The notes beneath the pieces are model-generated. The model ran no database searches. It saw only the letters and a program-made list of their open reading frames with translations, and had not been told where the DNA came from. The position numbers were made by a program, and so were the translations under genes. Of a stretch of DNA of 54,661 nucleotides, positions 1-10,228 are shown in pieces. Source of the DNA: Collinsella sp. AF08-23 (GTDB lineage Bacteria; Actinomycetota; Coriobacteriia; Coriobacteriales; Coriobacteriaceae); the NCBI RefSeq assembly GCF_003479805.1, contig NZ_QUHV01000016.1, positions 1 to 54,661 of the forward strand, in the 5' to 3' direction. How positions within the stretch are numbered: position 1 is the first letter of the stretch; every line of letters begins with the position of its first letter.

Positions 1-1650
1 GAGCATTTCCCAGTTGACAAAACTATAGGAACACCCCCCTCCATCATTTGGCCTGTACTGCTTGTATTGAGCGCCGCATTTCTGCTTACGGGAGCCTTTA
101 CTAACGAATTGTGGTTTGACGAGAGCTTCTCAGTTGCTATGGCGACCCACTCGTTTGCGGAGATTTGGGACATTGGTGCTTTGGATGTTCACCCTGTGCT
201 GTACTACTGGATGCTCCATCTGGTGAACGTAATTTTTGGAACGAATTTAATCGTCTATCGCGTGGTTACGCTGCTTCCAACGTTCTTGTTCGCCGTGCTG
301 GGCGCAACGGTCGTTCGACGGGATTACGGCGATATTGCCGGTCTGCTGTTTGCCGTGATGTCCGTTATGTTGCCGCACGCCTCGTCAATGTCCGTGCAGC
401 TTCGCATGTATTCTTGGGCTGCTTTTTCGATCGGGGCGTGTTTCCTGTGCGCGCTGCATATCAAAAAGCTGTCCGATGCAGGCGCCCGACGCCCGACGCG
501 CCTTTGGGTTCTTTTTGCCCTAGCGAGCCTCGCCTCGGCATATTTGCATTATTTTGGTGCCATTGCCGCATTCATTATTAACTTGCTGCTCATGATTCAT
601 CTGCTGCGCGGCGTTGCGGCAAAGTCGGAAAATGCTCAATCCAACATGGGCGCATTTGTGGTATCGACCGTATGCCAGCTTGCCTTGTACGCCCCGTGGT
701 TACTTAAACTGTTGGACCAGCTCTCCGTGGTATCAACGTCTTATTGGATTAAGCTCACGCCCGCCCGCCTTGCTCAAATGATGGTATATCCGCTCGTTTC
801 GACCCAGATGCTCGATGAGGCTCGTGGTCTGAGCGGTGGCATGTTCCAAATGGTTGCGCTGGTGTTCCTTGCGCTTGCTGCTGCGCTTCTGCTTCTACTT
901 GCCTCTCTGTTTATCAGGTTTTGCATGATTTCATTGAGGCCGATGGCACGCGGGTCCCATTGTCGCGTGCAGCGCTCGGATGATTGGGCCGTCGACGTTT
1001 GGTGGGGCGTTGCAGTGTATGCAGGTACGGTGGCGTTCGCCTTGGCTGCTTCGGTGCTTCTGGCATCCCCTATAGCTGTTGCTCGCTACTTTTACGTTGC
1101 GTTGCCGCCTTTGCTGCTGGCCATCTCTATCGTTGCGGCAAAGCTTTTGGGTGTGCGTGCAATCGCCTGCGGCTGTGCGGCGCTCATCGCTGTGGGGCTA
1201 TATGGCCAGGCGGTTTTTGTGGTCGCCGGGTATTCCCAGCTCAACAATGAGCCGATTGACTATCTCGAGGCGGTGGCGCACACCTACGATAACGATGGTG
1301 AGCCCACCGTTATTTCAAGTAATATTATGTGTGCAGGAACGTATGCGGTGATGTGCGACGATGTGCCGCAGACGTTCATTGCCCCCGATACGGGTATCGG
1401 CCGCGCGTACCGCGTGTACGCGCCCGTTATGTCGTTTGCGGCACATGTCGAGGAGGTCCTGAGTGCCTCCGGGCGATTTATTGTGGTGCTTGATGAAGAC
1501 AATGCGGAGGAAAACGACGTATACGAGGTCACGTCGCTTGCAGATGACCTCGTGGCGACCGGTGCATTTGAGGTGGTTGAGGGAAGGACGTTCTATCGTC
1601 CGTACGAGCGGAACAACTATACGGTTACCGTGCTTGAGCGCATGCAATGA
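1..1650 (+). CDS. Membrane glycosyltransferase (GT39/ArnT-like), 5' partial
   Basis: The reading frame is open from base 1, so the gene starts before the window; a TTG at 67 is possible but nothing favours it. The protein has an early acidic FDESF segment typical of the first extracytoplasmic loop of GT-C glycosyltransferases (PMT/ArnT/GT39), followed by about ten hydrophobic segments and a soluble C-terminal part of about 140 residues. Such enzymes move a sugar from a polyprenyl-phosphate donor onto a cell-envelope acceptor outside the membrane; the substrate cannot be read here. It converges on the GntR gene, with only a small GC hairpin (1653-1668, no T-run) between them. Confidence 0.6.
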   Translation, partial: EHFPVDKTIGTPPSIIWPVLLVLSAAFLLTGAFTNELWFDESFSVAMATHSFAEIWDIGALDVHPVLYYWMLHLVNVIFGTNLIVYRVVTLLPTFLFAVLGATVVRRDYGDIAGLLFAVMSVMLPHASSMSVQLRMYSWAAFSIGACFLCALHIKKLSDAGARRPTRLWVLFALASLASAYLHYFGAIAAFIINLLLMIHLLRGVAAKSENAQSNMGAFVVSTVCQLALYAPWLLKLLDQLSVVSTSYWIKLTPARLAQMMVYPLVSTQMLDEARGLSGGMFQMVALVFLALAAALLLLLASLFIRFCMISLRPMARGSHCRVQRSDDWAVDVWWGVAVYAGTVAFALAASVLLASPIAVARYFYVALPPLLLAISIVAAKLLGVRAIACGCAALIAVGLYGQAVFVVAGYSQLNNEPIDYLEAVAHTYDNDGEPTVISSNIMCAGTYAVMCDDVPQTFIAPDTGIGRAYRVYAPVMSFAAHVEEVLSASGRFIVVLDEDNAEENDVYEVTSLADDLVATGAFEVVEGRTFYRPYERNNYTVTVLERMQ

Positions 1651-1773
1651 CACGTGGCTTTGGCCACGGTTGCAGCCATGCTCGCCCCCGTTTTCCGTAG
1701 GGAATGCGGAGGCGTTGCACGTGGGAAGGGGTGCGGTTGACTCGCGGACGGGTCGACGGGCCAACGCGGCAGC

Positions 1774-2496
1774 TTATCGCGTGCGAATGGTGGTGGAGTA
1801 CTGGGAGAAAGTCTCGGGCCGTTGACGCGTCTCGGTGTATTCGACCATGATGCCCTCAAGGTCAAATGTGTGGCTGCGCATAACCGAGACGGCGTTGAAC
1901 CCATCAAGATCGATGCAGCGCTCGTCCTGCTCGGTTACGCCTTCAACGGTGATGATGCGGCGGCTTGTGGCGATTTTGATTCTGCGCTCCCCCTCTAAAA
2001 AACGATAGATGCCGCCCTCTACGATCGGGGGCGTGAGCCCCTCAACCACCGACGAGAGGTAGTAGCTTTCGTCGGTCGAGAGAGCCTTGCCGTCGGCGAT
2101 GCGGACGCGCAGCACGTGCGTGAGCTCGCTTCCTGCAGGAAAGCCCGTCAGACGGGCGAGGTCTTCGTCTGCCGTGAGGTCCTCAAGTACCAGGCATCGC
2201 GTGGTCGGCGTGAAATTGAGGCGCGCTGCCATCTCGTTGAAGGTTTCAAGCCCGTCGTAGCCGCGGCTTACGTCGAGCGTGGGGTCGCGGATAACGCGCA
2301 CGCCCTTACCCTGCTGCGACTGCACATAGCCGTCGGACGCGAGCTCGGCGAGCGCCCGCCGTACCGAGCTGCGCGAGCAGCTGTACCTGCCCGTAAGCTC
2401 GTTTTCGGAGGGCAAAAACGCGCCATACGCAATATCTCCGCATTCGATGCGGCCTTTGAGATCTTGATAGATGTCTTGGTAGACCGATTTAGGCAT
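1774..2496 (-). CDS. GntR/HutC-family repressor of the alpha-glucoside genes (TreR-like)
   Basis: A 240-residue protein with an N-terminal winged helix (YQDIYQDLKGRI, then the SRSSVRRAL recognition-helix region) and a C-terminal UTRA effector domain, the layout of TreR-type regulators that bind phosphorylated disaccharides. The ATG at 2496 is chosen because it has a GGGG-type ribosome-binding site and starts as TreR proteins do; an upstream ATG at 2556 would add 20 unlikely residues. It is divergent from the PTS and GH4 genes. Three copies of an inverted repeat, CTTGTACGAACAAG or a one-base variant, lie between them, one next to its own start, suggesting it represses both itself and the sugar genes. 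Confidence 0.85.
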   Translation of the reverse strand: MPKSVYQDIYQDLKGRIECGDIAYGAFLPSENELTGRYSCSRSSVRRALAELASDGYVQSQQGKGVRVIRDPTLDVSRGYDGLETFNEMAARLNFTPTTRCLVLEDLTADEDLARLTGFPAGSELTHVLRVRIADGKALSTDESYYLSSVVEGLTPPIVEGGIYRFLEGERRIKIATSRRIITVEGVTEQDERCIDLDGFNAVSVMRSHTFDLEGIMVEYTETRQRPETFSQYSTTIRTR

Positions 2497-2533
2497 GATG
2501 ACCCCACGTCCGTGCGAGCTTACCTTGTTTGAG

Positions 2534-2547
2534 CTTGTACGAACATG
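2534..2547. promoter_or_regulatory. Candidate GntR operator 1 (autoregulatory)
   Basis: CTTGTACGAACATG, differing by one base from the two sites nearer the PTS gene. It lies 38 bases upstream of the repressor start, so it probably mediates autoregulation. Confidence 0.6.
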
Positions 2548-2657
2548 ATACTGCAACAGGGCGCGCTGGTGTACGATCGCGCATGCCGTCGACCATCAGC
2601 ATGGAAACACGTTCACCGGTAAAAACCGACCGTTCAGGGAAGGTCCCTTCTCAATAA

Positions 2658-2689
2658 TTGACTTGTACGAACAAGTAAGCAATTATGAT
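2658..2689 (+). promoter_or_regulatory. Operator 2 overlapping a probable PTS promoter
   Basis: CTTGTACGAACAAG at 2662-2675 is a CTTGT-N4-ACAAG inverted repeat. It overlaps a TTGACT hexamer (2658-2663) and lies just before TATGAT (2684-2689). The hexamer spacing (20, or 15 from TTGTAC) is not ideal, so the exact promoter is uncertain, but repressor bound here would block it. Confidence 0.6.
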
Positions 2690-2698
2690 GCCACACAA

Positions 2699-2712
2699 CT
2701 TGTACGAACAAG
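2699..2712. promoter_or_regulatory. Candidate GntR operator 3
   Basis: A second perfect CTTGTACGAACAAG, 37 bp downstream of operator 2 and about 95 bp before the PTS start codon. The repeat supports a cooperative binding arrangement. Confidence 0.6.
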
Positions 2713-2806
2713 CAATCCCGTAAAGGCGCCAAGGGATGTTCGCGCAGGTGGCACGTAGCGCCCCGCAAAGGACGGGACGCACGAGAGGGGAAAGGAACTT
2801 CCTGCC

Positions 2807-4399
2807 ATGATGCAGAAGATTCAGAAGTTCGGAGGTGCGATGTTCACCCCGGTCATGCTGTTCGCGTTCGCGGGCGTCGTGATCGGATTTGGCACGCTCT
2901 TCACGACCGAGGTCATCTTTGGGCCTCTCGCCGCACCCGACACCATGTGGTACGGCGTCTGGAATGTCATCCTTCAGGGTGGTTGGACCGTCTTCAACCA
3001 GCTGCCGTTGCTATTCGCCGTGTCGCTTCCCATTGGCCTCGCCAATAAGCAGAACGCTCGTTGCTGCATGGAAGCTCTTGTGGGCTACCTCACGTTCCAG
3101 TACTTCGTGAGCACGCTGCTCTCGCAGTGGGGCGGCTTCTTCGGTGTCGACTTCGCCGCCGAGGTGGGCGGAACGTCCGGACTTGCCATGATCGCCTCGA
3201 TCAAGACGCTCGACATGGGCATGATCGGCGCTCTCGCTGTCTCCGGCATCGTGATTGCCATCCACAACAAGTTCTACGAGGTCGAACTGCCCGAATGGCT
3301 GGGCGTCTTTGCCGGTTCCACCTTCGTCTACATCGTCACGTTCTTCGTGATGCTCCCGGTTGCCTTCCTTGCCTGCCTCGGCTGGCCCCATGTCCAGGAC
3401 GGCATCCGTGCCTTCCAGGGCTTCGTGGCAACCACCGGCACCTTGGGCGTGGGCGTGTTCGCCTTCCTTGAGCGCGCGCTCATCCCGTTCGGTCTGCACC
3501 ATCTCATGTACAGCCCGTTCTATTATGACAATGCCGTGGTCGACGGCGGCATCTACACCGCCTTCGCCACCGCACTGCCCCAGATCGCCGCATCCACCGA
3601 TTCGCTCAAGGAGCTCGCTCCCTACGCCGCCTTCACTTGTTCCAGCTGGTCGAAGATCTTCGGTTGCCCGGGCATCGCGCTTGCCTTCTACGCCACCGCC
3701 AAGCCCGAGAAGAAGAAGGAGCTGCTCTCCCTGCTCATCCCCATTACCCTCACCGCGATCTTCTGCGGCGTGACCGAGCCCATCGAGTTCACCTTCCTGT
3801 TCATCGCCCCGCCGCTGTTCCTGGTCCACTGCATCATCACGGCGTTCCTCGCCATGGCTATCAACATGGTCGGCTGCGTGGGCGTGTTCGCCGGTGGCCT
3901 CATCGAGATCAGCTCGCTGAACTTCATTCCGCTCATGGCCAATCACTGGCAGCAGTACTTCATGACGCTCGCCATCGGCCTCGTCTTTACCCTCATCTGG
4001 TTTGTGGTCTTCCGCTTCCTCATCCTCAAGTTCGACTTCAAGACCCCTGGTCGCGAGGATGATGCCGAGGAGGTTAAGTTCCGCAGCAAGGCCGAGTACC
4101 GCGCCGCCAAGAATGGCGAGCTCGCCGATGCCGTAGGCGTCGAGATCGACGAGTCCGACCCCTACGCGGTCATGGCTGCGGCCGTCCTCGAGCTGCTCGG
4201 CGGTGCGGACAACATCGTCGACGTGACCAACTGCGTGACCCGTCTGCGCGTCAACGTGAAGGACGAGACCCTCGTGGCCGACGATCCCGACTTCAAGTCC
4301 ATTGGTACGAGCGGCATCGCCAAGAACGGCAAGGGCATGCAGGTCATCATCGGCCTCAAGGTGCCCAAGGTCCGCGATCGCTTCGAAGCTCTTCTCTAA
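2807..4399 (+). CDS. PTS alpha-glucoside transporter, EIICB
   Basis: A 530-residue inner-membrane permease that takes up and phosphorylates a disaccharide. Residues 1 to about 410 form the EIIC domain with multiple membrane spans and the hallmark GVTEPIEFTFLF segment. The C-terminal EIIB domain carries the phosphorylated cysteine in NCVTRLR (Cys476). There is no EIIA domain, so a glucose-type EIIA from elsewhere must donate phosphate. The neighbouring GH4 enzyme and GntR regulator point to maltose- or other alpha-glucoside-type sugars (GlvC/AglA/MalP group). The start has a GGAA-type ribosome-binding site; a second ATG follows immediately. Confidence 0.9.
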   Translation: MMQKIQKFGGAMFTPVMLFAFAGVVIGFGTLFTTEVIFGPLAAPDTMWYGVWNVILQGGWTVFNQLPLLFAVSLPIGLANKQNARCCMEALVGYLTFQYFVSTLLSQWGGFFGVDFAAEVGGTSGLAMIASIKTLDMGMIGALAVSGIVIAIHNKFYEVELPEWLGVFAGSTFVYIVTFFVMLPVAFLACLGWPHVQDGIRAFQGFVATTGTLGVGVFAFLERALIPFGLHHLMYSPFYYDNAVVDGGIYTAFATALPQIAASTDSLKELAPYAAFTCSSWSKIFGCPGIALAFYATAKPEKKKELLSLLIPITLTAIFCGVTEPIEFTFLFIAPPLFLVHCIITAFLAMAINMVGCVGVFAGGLIEISSLNFIPLMANHWQQYFMTLAIGLVFTLIWFVVFRFLILKFDFKTPGREDDAEEVKFRSKAEYRAAKNGELADAVGVEIDESDPYAVMAAAVLELLGGADNIVDVTNCVTRLRVNVKDETLVADDPDFKSIGTSGIAKNGKGMQVIIGLKVPKVRDRFEALL

Positions 4400-4424
4400 G
4401 GGGTGGGCAGGCGCCGGGCGGTGA

Positions 4425-5918
<1,494 letters not shown>

Positions 5919-5922
5919 TCGA

Positions 5923-6018
5923 CTTCCCCAAGCACCGCACCTCGCCCCTCAATCGTCGGGCGCCGCTCGCAAGGCGTGCGCCCTCCTCTTTCAGGGCGAT
6001 CTGCGGCACTTGGGAAAG
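5923..6018. repeat. Imperfect inverted repeat after the GH4 gene
   Basis: A 17-base arm at 5923-5939 matches the reverse complement of 6002-6018 at 14 positions. An inner GGGCGC/GCGCCC hairpin lies between. It could act as a 3' barrier or terminator although no T-run follows. Confidence 0.4.
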
Positions 6019-6077
6019 CCTTAAAAACCCTTGAGGTGGCATGGTTGCGTGTTGGCAGGCGAAAGGATGTATTGGGC

Positions 6078-6740
6078 ATGGCGAAGAAGACGAGGGCGCA
6101 GGCTGCGGCGGCTGGTACGAAGGCCGATGTTCGGCGCGAGGGGCGCTCGGGCGTGCAGGGCCAAGTAGCTCGCAACGGAGAGACGGCGGGCGCACGCAAA
6201 GCCAATGCCCCCGGCGATCGTCAATCCTGGTGGCTACCGGCACTTGACGAGGAGAACTTGCCTGGCCGTGAGCAGCTCACGAAGCGCATCTTCACGACGG
6301 TCGAGGTCGTGCTGTGCCTTGTGCTGGTGGGGTCGGTCGCGGTGTTGTCCATGACGGGCGGTGGGCTTTCGGCCGAGGGCCTGCAAGCGACGTTCGCCGA
6401 GAACCCCGCCGCATCGATCACGCTCATCGCCGCGTGCCTGCAGCCGTTCGTGGCGTATTTGCTGCGGTTCGTCTACCGTCATTACGCGCAGGGGGACACG
6501 GGCTATGCCGTGTCGAACCTCATCGCGCTTCTGTGCGCCGAGATGCTCCTGCAAAATATCGTGGGAATCGCCGGTATGGCCGTGCTGCTCTGGCGCACGT
6601 GGAGGCGCGGCTCCGAGGGCCTTGATGCCTGGCGTGCGCATCGTGGCGTCGGCGGCATGCTCGTCGATATCTCCGGAGCTCTCGTGGTGCTGGCACTCGC
6701 CGGTATCTGCTTCTTCGCGAGCACGCGCCTTGGCGTGTAG
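6078..6740 (+). CDS. Hypothetical membrane protein with four membrane spans
   Basis: A 220-residue protein not recognised as a named family. The first 60 residues are charged and Ala/Gly-rich (cytoplasmic, probably disordered). Four hydrophobic spans follow: near residues 75-95, 115-137, 145-173 and 195-215. The ATG at 6078 has an AAGGA ribosome-binding site at 6062-6066; longer frames upstream lack one. It is followed by an intrinsic terminator at 6824-6854, so it is its own transcription unit or the end of the sugar operon. Function cannot be inferred. Confidence 0.65.
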   Translation: MAKKTRAQAAAAGTKADVRREGRSGVQGQVARNGETAGARKANAPGDRQSWWLPALDEENLPGREQLTKRIFTTVEVVLCLVLVGSVAVLSMTGGGLSAEGLQATFAENPAASITLIAACLQPFVAYLLRFVYRHYAQGDTGYAVSNLIALLCAEMLLQNIVGIAGMAVLLWRTWRRGSEGLDAWRAHRGVGGMLVDISGALVVLALAGICFFASTRLGV

Positions 6741-6805
6741 CGGACGGCAGGCACCTTGGGCGCGCCTCTGCATTTGGAACTCTCGCGAAGTGAGTCGGCG
6801 CTGAG

Positions 6806-6854
6806 TACAATATGGTGCTGTGAACGCGCCCGTCTGGATGGCGGGCGCGTTTTT
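6806..6854 (+). terminator. Hairpin with T-run, preceded by a TACAAT box
   Basis: ACGCGCCCG (6824-6832) pairs with CGGGCGCGT (6842-6850), followed by TTTTT. It ends transcription from upstream. TACAAT at 6806-6811 lies just before the hairpin, so a transcript of the polyferredoxin gene starting there would carry the hairpin in its leader. Confidence 0.7.
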
Positions 6855-6881
6855 CGGCAAATCGAGCGCAAGGGGATACGC

Positions 6882-8147
6882 ATGGCTCAGCAGCGCGACA
6901 TGTTCGACGACATTATCGATATCAGCAAGGGCATCGATGCGCTCAAAAACCCGTTCGGCGGCATTACCGACGCGCTGATCGGCACGGTGGACGATTCCAA
7001 GCCGCATTGGAACCCGGCGGATTACAAGGAACGTCCGCGTGTGAACTGCATTCCATGCCTGGCCTGCAAGTCCGACAAGAGCGGCTGCCGCGCGTGCATC
7101 GACGTGTGCCCCGTTAACGCCATCGAGATCGAGGACGGCGCCATCGACGTGCTCGACAGCTGCCGCAAGTGCGGCCTGTGCGTGGCATCGTGTCCCACGG
7201 AGGCGTTCGTGAGCCCGCGCCTGCAGCCCAAGAAGGTTTACGACGCCGTGGCTCGCGCGGCGACCGCTCACGAGACGGCCTACGTCACCTGTACGCGTGC
7301 CCTCAAGCGCGTCCCGCGCGAGAACGAAGTCGTGCTTGCCTGCGTGGGCGATGTCACGCGCGAGACGTGGTTCTCCATCCTCACCGATTTTCCCAACGTG
7401 AGCGTGTACCTGCCGCTCGACATCTGCACGGCCTGTCGAAACGCCGCGGGCGAGGAGATGCTCGGCGAGGCCATCGCGACTGCCGAGGAGTGGGCCGGTC
7501 GTGGCATGGGTCTCGAGGTCGAGCCGAAGGACCTTGTGTGCAACAAACGCCGCGAGTACGAGCGCAAGGAGTTCGTCGACAACATCGTGCGCCAGACGGG
7601 TCTGACGGTGTCCAAGCTCACGCCGGCGACCGCTGCCGTGGCAACCGTGACGCAGCGCATCCGCGAGCATTCGAGCCGCGTGAGCGCGCTGGAGAAGACT
7701 CTCAACACCGCCTGCGGGACGACGTCGCAAAAGCGCCGCCGCGTCCTCACCCAGGGTCGCCAGCTCATGCTTTCCACACTTCAGCAGCACCCGGAGCTCG
7801 CGGAGAACGTGCGGGTGCAGATACCCGAGTGCGACCATGACAAATGCACCATGTGCGGGGATTGCGTCGCGGCGTGCCCCGTGTTCGCATGCGATCTGCT
7901 CGCAAGTGGCAAGCTCGCCATTGAACCCACGTATTGCATCGGCTGCGGCCTGTGCGCCGAGGTGTGCGGCGACCACGCCCTCACGATGGTCGAGCGCGAT
8001 GGCGCCGAGCTCGTGGTTCCCGATCCCGAGGCCGAGCGCAAGGCGAAGCTCGCTGCGGAGGCCAAGGCCGAGTATGCCGAGGCTAAGGCCCAGGTCAAGA
8101 AGACCGTGGACAAGGTCCTCGACAGCGTGGAGAAGTTCGCGGAGTAA
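6882..8147 (+). CDS. Polyferredoxin-type 4Fe-4S protein
   Basis: A soluble 421-residue electron carrier. Cysteines form one unusual set (C56, C59, C62, C69, C72, C76), a classical CxxCxxCxxxCP at 94-104, a middle group (C137, C154, C182, C185), then two more ferredoxin motifs at 322-332 and 352-362. The last 50 residues are Ala/Lys/Glu-rich and probably helical. The ATG at 6882 follows AAGGGGA; the preceding terminator excludes longer versions. Two genes later comes an rnf cluster that lacks a recognisable RnfB, so this protein may deliver electrons to RnfC. That link is inference; the Fe-S motifs are direct. Confidence 0.8.
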   Translation: MAQQRDMFDDIIDISKGIDALKNPFGGITDALIGTVDDSKPHWNPADYKERPRVNCIPCLACKSDKSGCRACIDVCPVNAIEIEDGAIDVLDSCRKCGLCVASCPTEAFVSPRLQPKKVYDAVARAATAHETAYVTCTRALKRVPRENEVVLACVGDVTRETWFSILTDFPNVSVYLPLDICTACRNAAGEEMLGEAIATAEEWAGRGMGLEVEPKDLVCNKRREYERKEFVDNIVRQTGLTVSKLTPATAAVATVTQRIREHSSRVSALEKTLNTACGTTSQKRRRVLTQGRQLMLSTLQQHPELAENVRVQIPECDHDKCTMCGDCVAACPVFACDLLASGKLAIEPTYCIGCGLCAEVCGDHALTMVERDGAELVVPDPEAERKAKLAAEAKAEYAEAKAQVKKTVDKVLDSVEKFAE

Positions 8148-8265
8148 GGGACGCGGAAATAATTCGTACGACCCCGCGCTTCTGGCTCGATCTTGAGACA
8201 ACATATCAGCTGAAGATGCTCGAGAGCCGGGAAATGCCCGAAGTGCGAGCGCTTGCCTGATGTGA

Positions 8266-8305
8266 TTACCCTACATATGGTCAAATAACGCCAAATGTAG
8301 GGTAA
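8266..8305. repeat. 11-bp perfect inverted repeat
   Basis: TTACCCTACAT (8266-8276) and ATGTAGGGTAA (8295-8305) with an 18-base spacer, in the gap between the polyferredoxin and ychF genes. It may be a hairpin after the polyferredoxin gene or a protein-binding site. Confidence 0.5.
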
Positions 8306-8320
8306 TACTCGATTAAAACT

Positions 8321-8390
8321 CGCGAGAGTTAACTTTCGCGGAGCTTTCACGGGGATGCATCCGCAAAAATGCCGCGAGAGTTAACTCTCG
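8321..8390. promoter_or_regulatory. Two GTTAAC-centred palindromes 52 bp apart
   Basis: Site 1 (8321-8340) is a 20-base near-palindrome with one mismatched pair; site 2 contains the perfect 16-base palindrome CGAGAGTTAACTCTCG (8375-8390). Both share CGCGAGAGTTAACT. Their centres are 52 bp apart, close to five helical turns, which suits a regulator binding both sites on one face. Confidence 0.5.
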
Positions 8391-8426
8391 ACAAGGAGTA
8401 GGCAGATTTGCAGCAAGATTGCAGGG

Positions 8427-8468
8427 AGGGATTGCGGTAGAGGGATTGCGGCGGAGGGATTGCGGGGC
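8427..8468. repeat. Three tandem 14-bp repeats
   Basis: Three units beginning AGGGATTGCGG at 8427, 8441 and 8455, differing only in their last three bases. They lie 110-150 bp upstream of ychF. No function is apparent. Confidence 0.6.
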
Positions 8469-8580
8469 CGCGCGGCGCGAGGGGCTTGACCCCCGCGTCT
8501 CTTTGCTATGTCAACGGGCTATAATAACAAGGTTTACATGTTAACGGCGCCATATGCGCCGCGTTGAGTAAAGGAATCCC

Positions 8581-9660
8581 ATGGCACTCTCCATCGGAAT
8601 CGTCGGCTTGCCCAACGTGGGCAAGTCCACGCTGTTCACCGCCCTTACCAAGAAGGGCGGCCTGGCCGCAAACTACCCGTTCGCCACGATCGACCCCAAC
8701 GTGGGCATCGTCGATGTCCCGGACGACCGCCTGCAGGCGCTCGCCGACATCGTGCATCCTGGTCGCATCGTTCCCGCGACGGTCGAGTTTGTCGACATCG
8801 CCGGCCTGGTCAAGGGTGCCGCCTCCGAGGGCGCAGGCCTGGGCAACCAGTTCCTGGCGAACATCCGCGAGTGCGATGCCATCTGCCAGGTGGTTCGCTA
8901 TTTCAAGGACCCGGACGTCATGCGCGAGGCCAACCACACGGGCGATTTCGTCGACCCCGCGAGCGATGCCGAGACCATCATGACCGAGCTCATCCTGGCC
9001 GACATGCAGTCGCTCGAGAAGCAGCTTCCCAAGCTCGAGAAGGAGGCCAAGCGCGACGCCGAGCTCAAGCCCAAGCTCGAGATCGCCAAGCGCCAGCTCG
9101 AGTGGCTCAACGAGGGCAACCGCGCCGCCACGCTCGAGATGACCGACGAAGAGCGCGCCGCCGCCAAGGGCCTCTTCCTGCTCACCATGAAGCCCATGCT
9201 CTATGTGGCCAACGTCGACGAGGACATGCTGGGCGAGGAGCTCGACCCCATCGACGGCGTCGTGCCCATCCCAATCTGCGCTAAAGTGGAGGCCGAGCTT
9301 TCCGAGCTCGACCCCGAGGAGGCTCAGATGTTCCTGGCCGACCTTGGGCTTGAGCGCTCGGGTTTGGAGACCCTCGCCCAGGCGGCATACAAGCTCCTCG
9401 GCCTGCAGAGCTTCTTTACCGCGGGCGAGATGGAGGTCAAGGCTTGGACCGTGCGCCAGGGCGCCACGGCTCCTCAGGCCGCGGGCGTGATCCACACCGA
9501 TTTCGAGCGCGGATTCATCAAGGCCGAGACGATCGCGTACGACGATTACGTTGAGCTCGGCGGCGAGAAGGGCGCCAAGGAGGCGGGACGTCTGCGCATG
9601 GAGGGTAAGGACTACGTCATGCAGGACGGCGACGTCGTTCACTTCCGTTTCAACGTGTAA
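8581..9660 (+). CDS. ychF: Redox/translation-associated GTPase YchF (OLA1 family)
   Basis: A 359-residue Obg-superfamily GTPase, full length. The P-loop is GLPNVGKST near residue 8, the G3 region is [17 protein letters not shown], a coiled-coil insertion lies around residues 140-200, and the C-terminal TGS domain contains the [13 protein letters not shown] signature. YchF proteins bind ribosomes and ATP/GTP and affect stress responses. A TATAAT box lies at 8520-8525, without a clear -35. The DUF1648 gene follows 12 bases downstream with its own AGGAGG. Confidence 0.95.
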   Translation: MALSIGIVGLPNVGKSTLFTALTKKGGLAANYPFATIDPNVGIVDVPDDRLQALADIVHPGRIVPATVEFVDIAGLVKGAASEGAGLGNQFLANIRECDAICQVVRYFKDPDVMREANHTGDFVDPASDAETIMTELILADMQSLEKQLPKLEKEAKRDAELKPKLEIAKRQLEWLNEGNRAATLEMTDEERAAAKGLFLLTMKPMLYVANVDEDMLGEELDPIDGVVPIPICAKVEAELSELDPEEAQMFLADLGLERSGLETLAQAAYKLLGLQSFFTAGEMEVKAWTVRQGATAPQAAGVIHTDFERGFIKAETIAYDDYVELGGEKGAKEAGRLRMEGKDYVMQDGDVVHFRFNV

Positions 9661-9672
9661 GGAGGGGCTGTA

Positions 9673-10050
9673 ATGTTCTCGTTTGGCAAGAAAAATGGCA
9701 CAAGGGCCATGGTGGCCATCATGCTTTCGTTCATCCCGCTGATCGCGGTGCTGATGGTTTTCCCGCAGCTCGGCGACCAGGTTCCCATGAAGGTCAGCTC
9801 CGCGGGCGAGGTTCTGCGCTGGGGCTCCAAGTGGGAGCTCATGCTCATTCCGGCTTTTGGCTTCCTGCTTTCGGGTGCCACGATCGCCACGGGCATCAAG
9901 AACGCCAAGAGCTATCGCGATGATAAGACCCTCGCCGTCATCACCTTCCAGCGTGCGGTCCGCAATGCGACGGTCCAGGGAATCGTCTTCATCGTCGCCA
10001 CGGGCATTATCCTGTACGGCGTCTATACCGGCTCGGGGATTGGCATCTAA
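9673..10050 (+). CDS. DUF1648-like small membrane protein
   Basis: A 125-residue protein with three membrane spans (residues about 13-32, 55-72 and 100-118). The loop after the first span, LGDQVPMKVSSAGEVLRWGSK, resembles the DUF1648 pattern (P-x-QIP-x-H-x-N-x-xG, then GSK), a domain found in SdpI-like and other small membrane proteins. It is preceded by AGGAGG and probably co-transcribed with ychF. Its role is unknown. Confidence 0.65.
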   Translation: MFSFGKKNGTRAMVAIMLSFIPLIAVLMVFPQLGDQVPMKVSSAGEVLRWGSKWELMLIPAFGFLLSGATIATGIKNAKSYRDDKTLAVITFQRAVRNATVQGIVFIVATGIILYGVYTGSGIGI

Positions 10051-10149
10051 TCCGAGCGCGTGGAGAGCTTTGTCGTCCATTGTGGACGCTAAAACGCTTC
10101 AGGCCGCATAAAACTGCTCATTGGCACCCCATATCGGGTGGAAACCCGT

Positions 10150-10199
10150 TACAATTTTTCCTAGCTATGCGCCGCGGCCGTGCTTTGCGCGGCCGCGCA
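10150..10199 (+). promoter_or_regulatory. TACAAT box and leader hairpin before rnfC
   Basis: TACAAT at 10150-10155 is followed by CGCGGCCG (10173-10180) pairing with CGGCCGCG (10190-10197). No strong T-run follows the hairpin, so it may be a stability element in the rnf leader. Confidence 0.4.
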
Positions 10200-10228
10200 T
10201 TGTTGGGGGAGATATGGAAGGGAAGCCA

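Noticed and set aside
1653..1668. Terminator between the glycosyltransferase and GntR genes
   Set aside because: The CGTGGC/GCCACG hairpin is short and no T-run follows on either strand.
6234..8204. Long minus-strand open frame opposite the polyferredoxin
   Set aside because: No domain, and the plus strand has ordered ferredoxin motifs.
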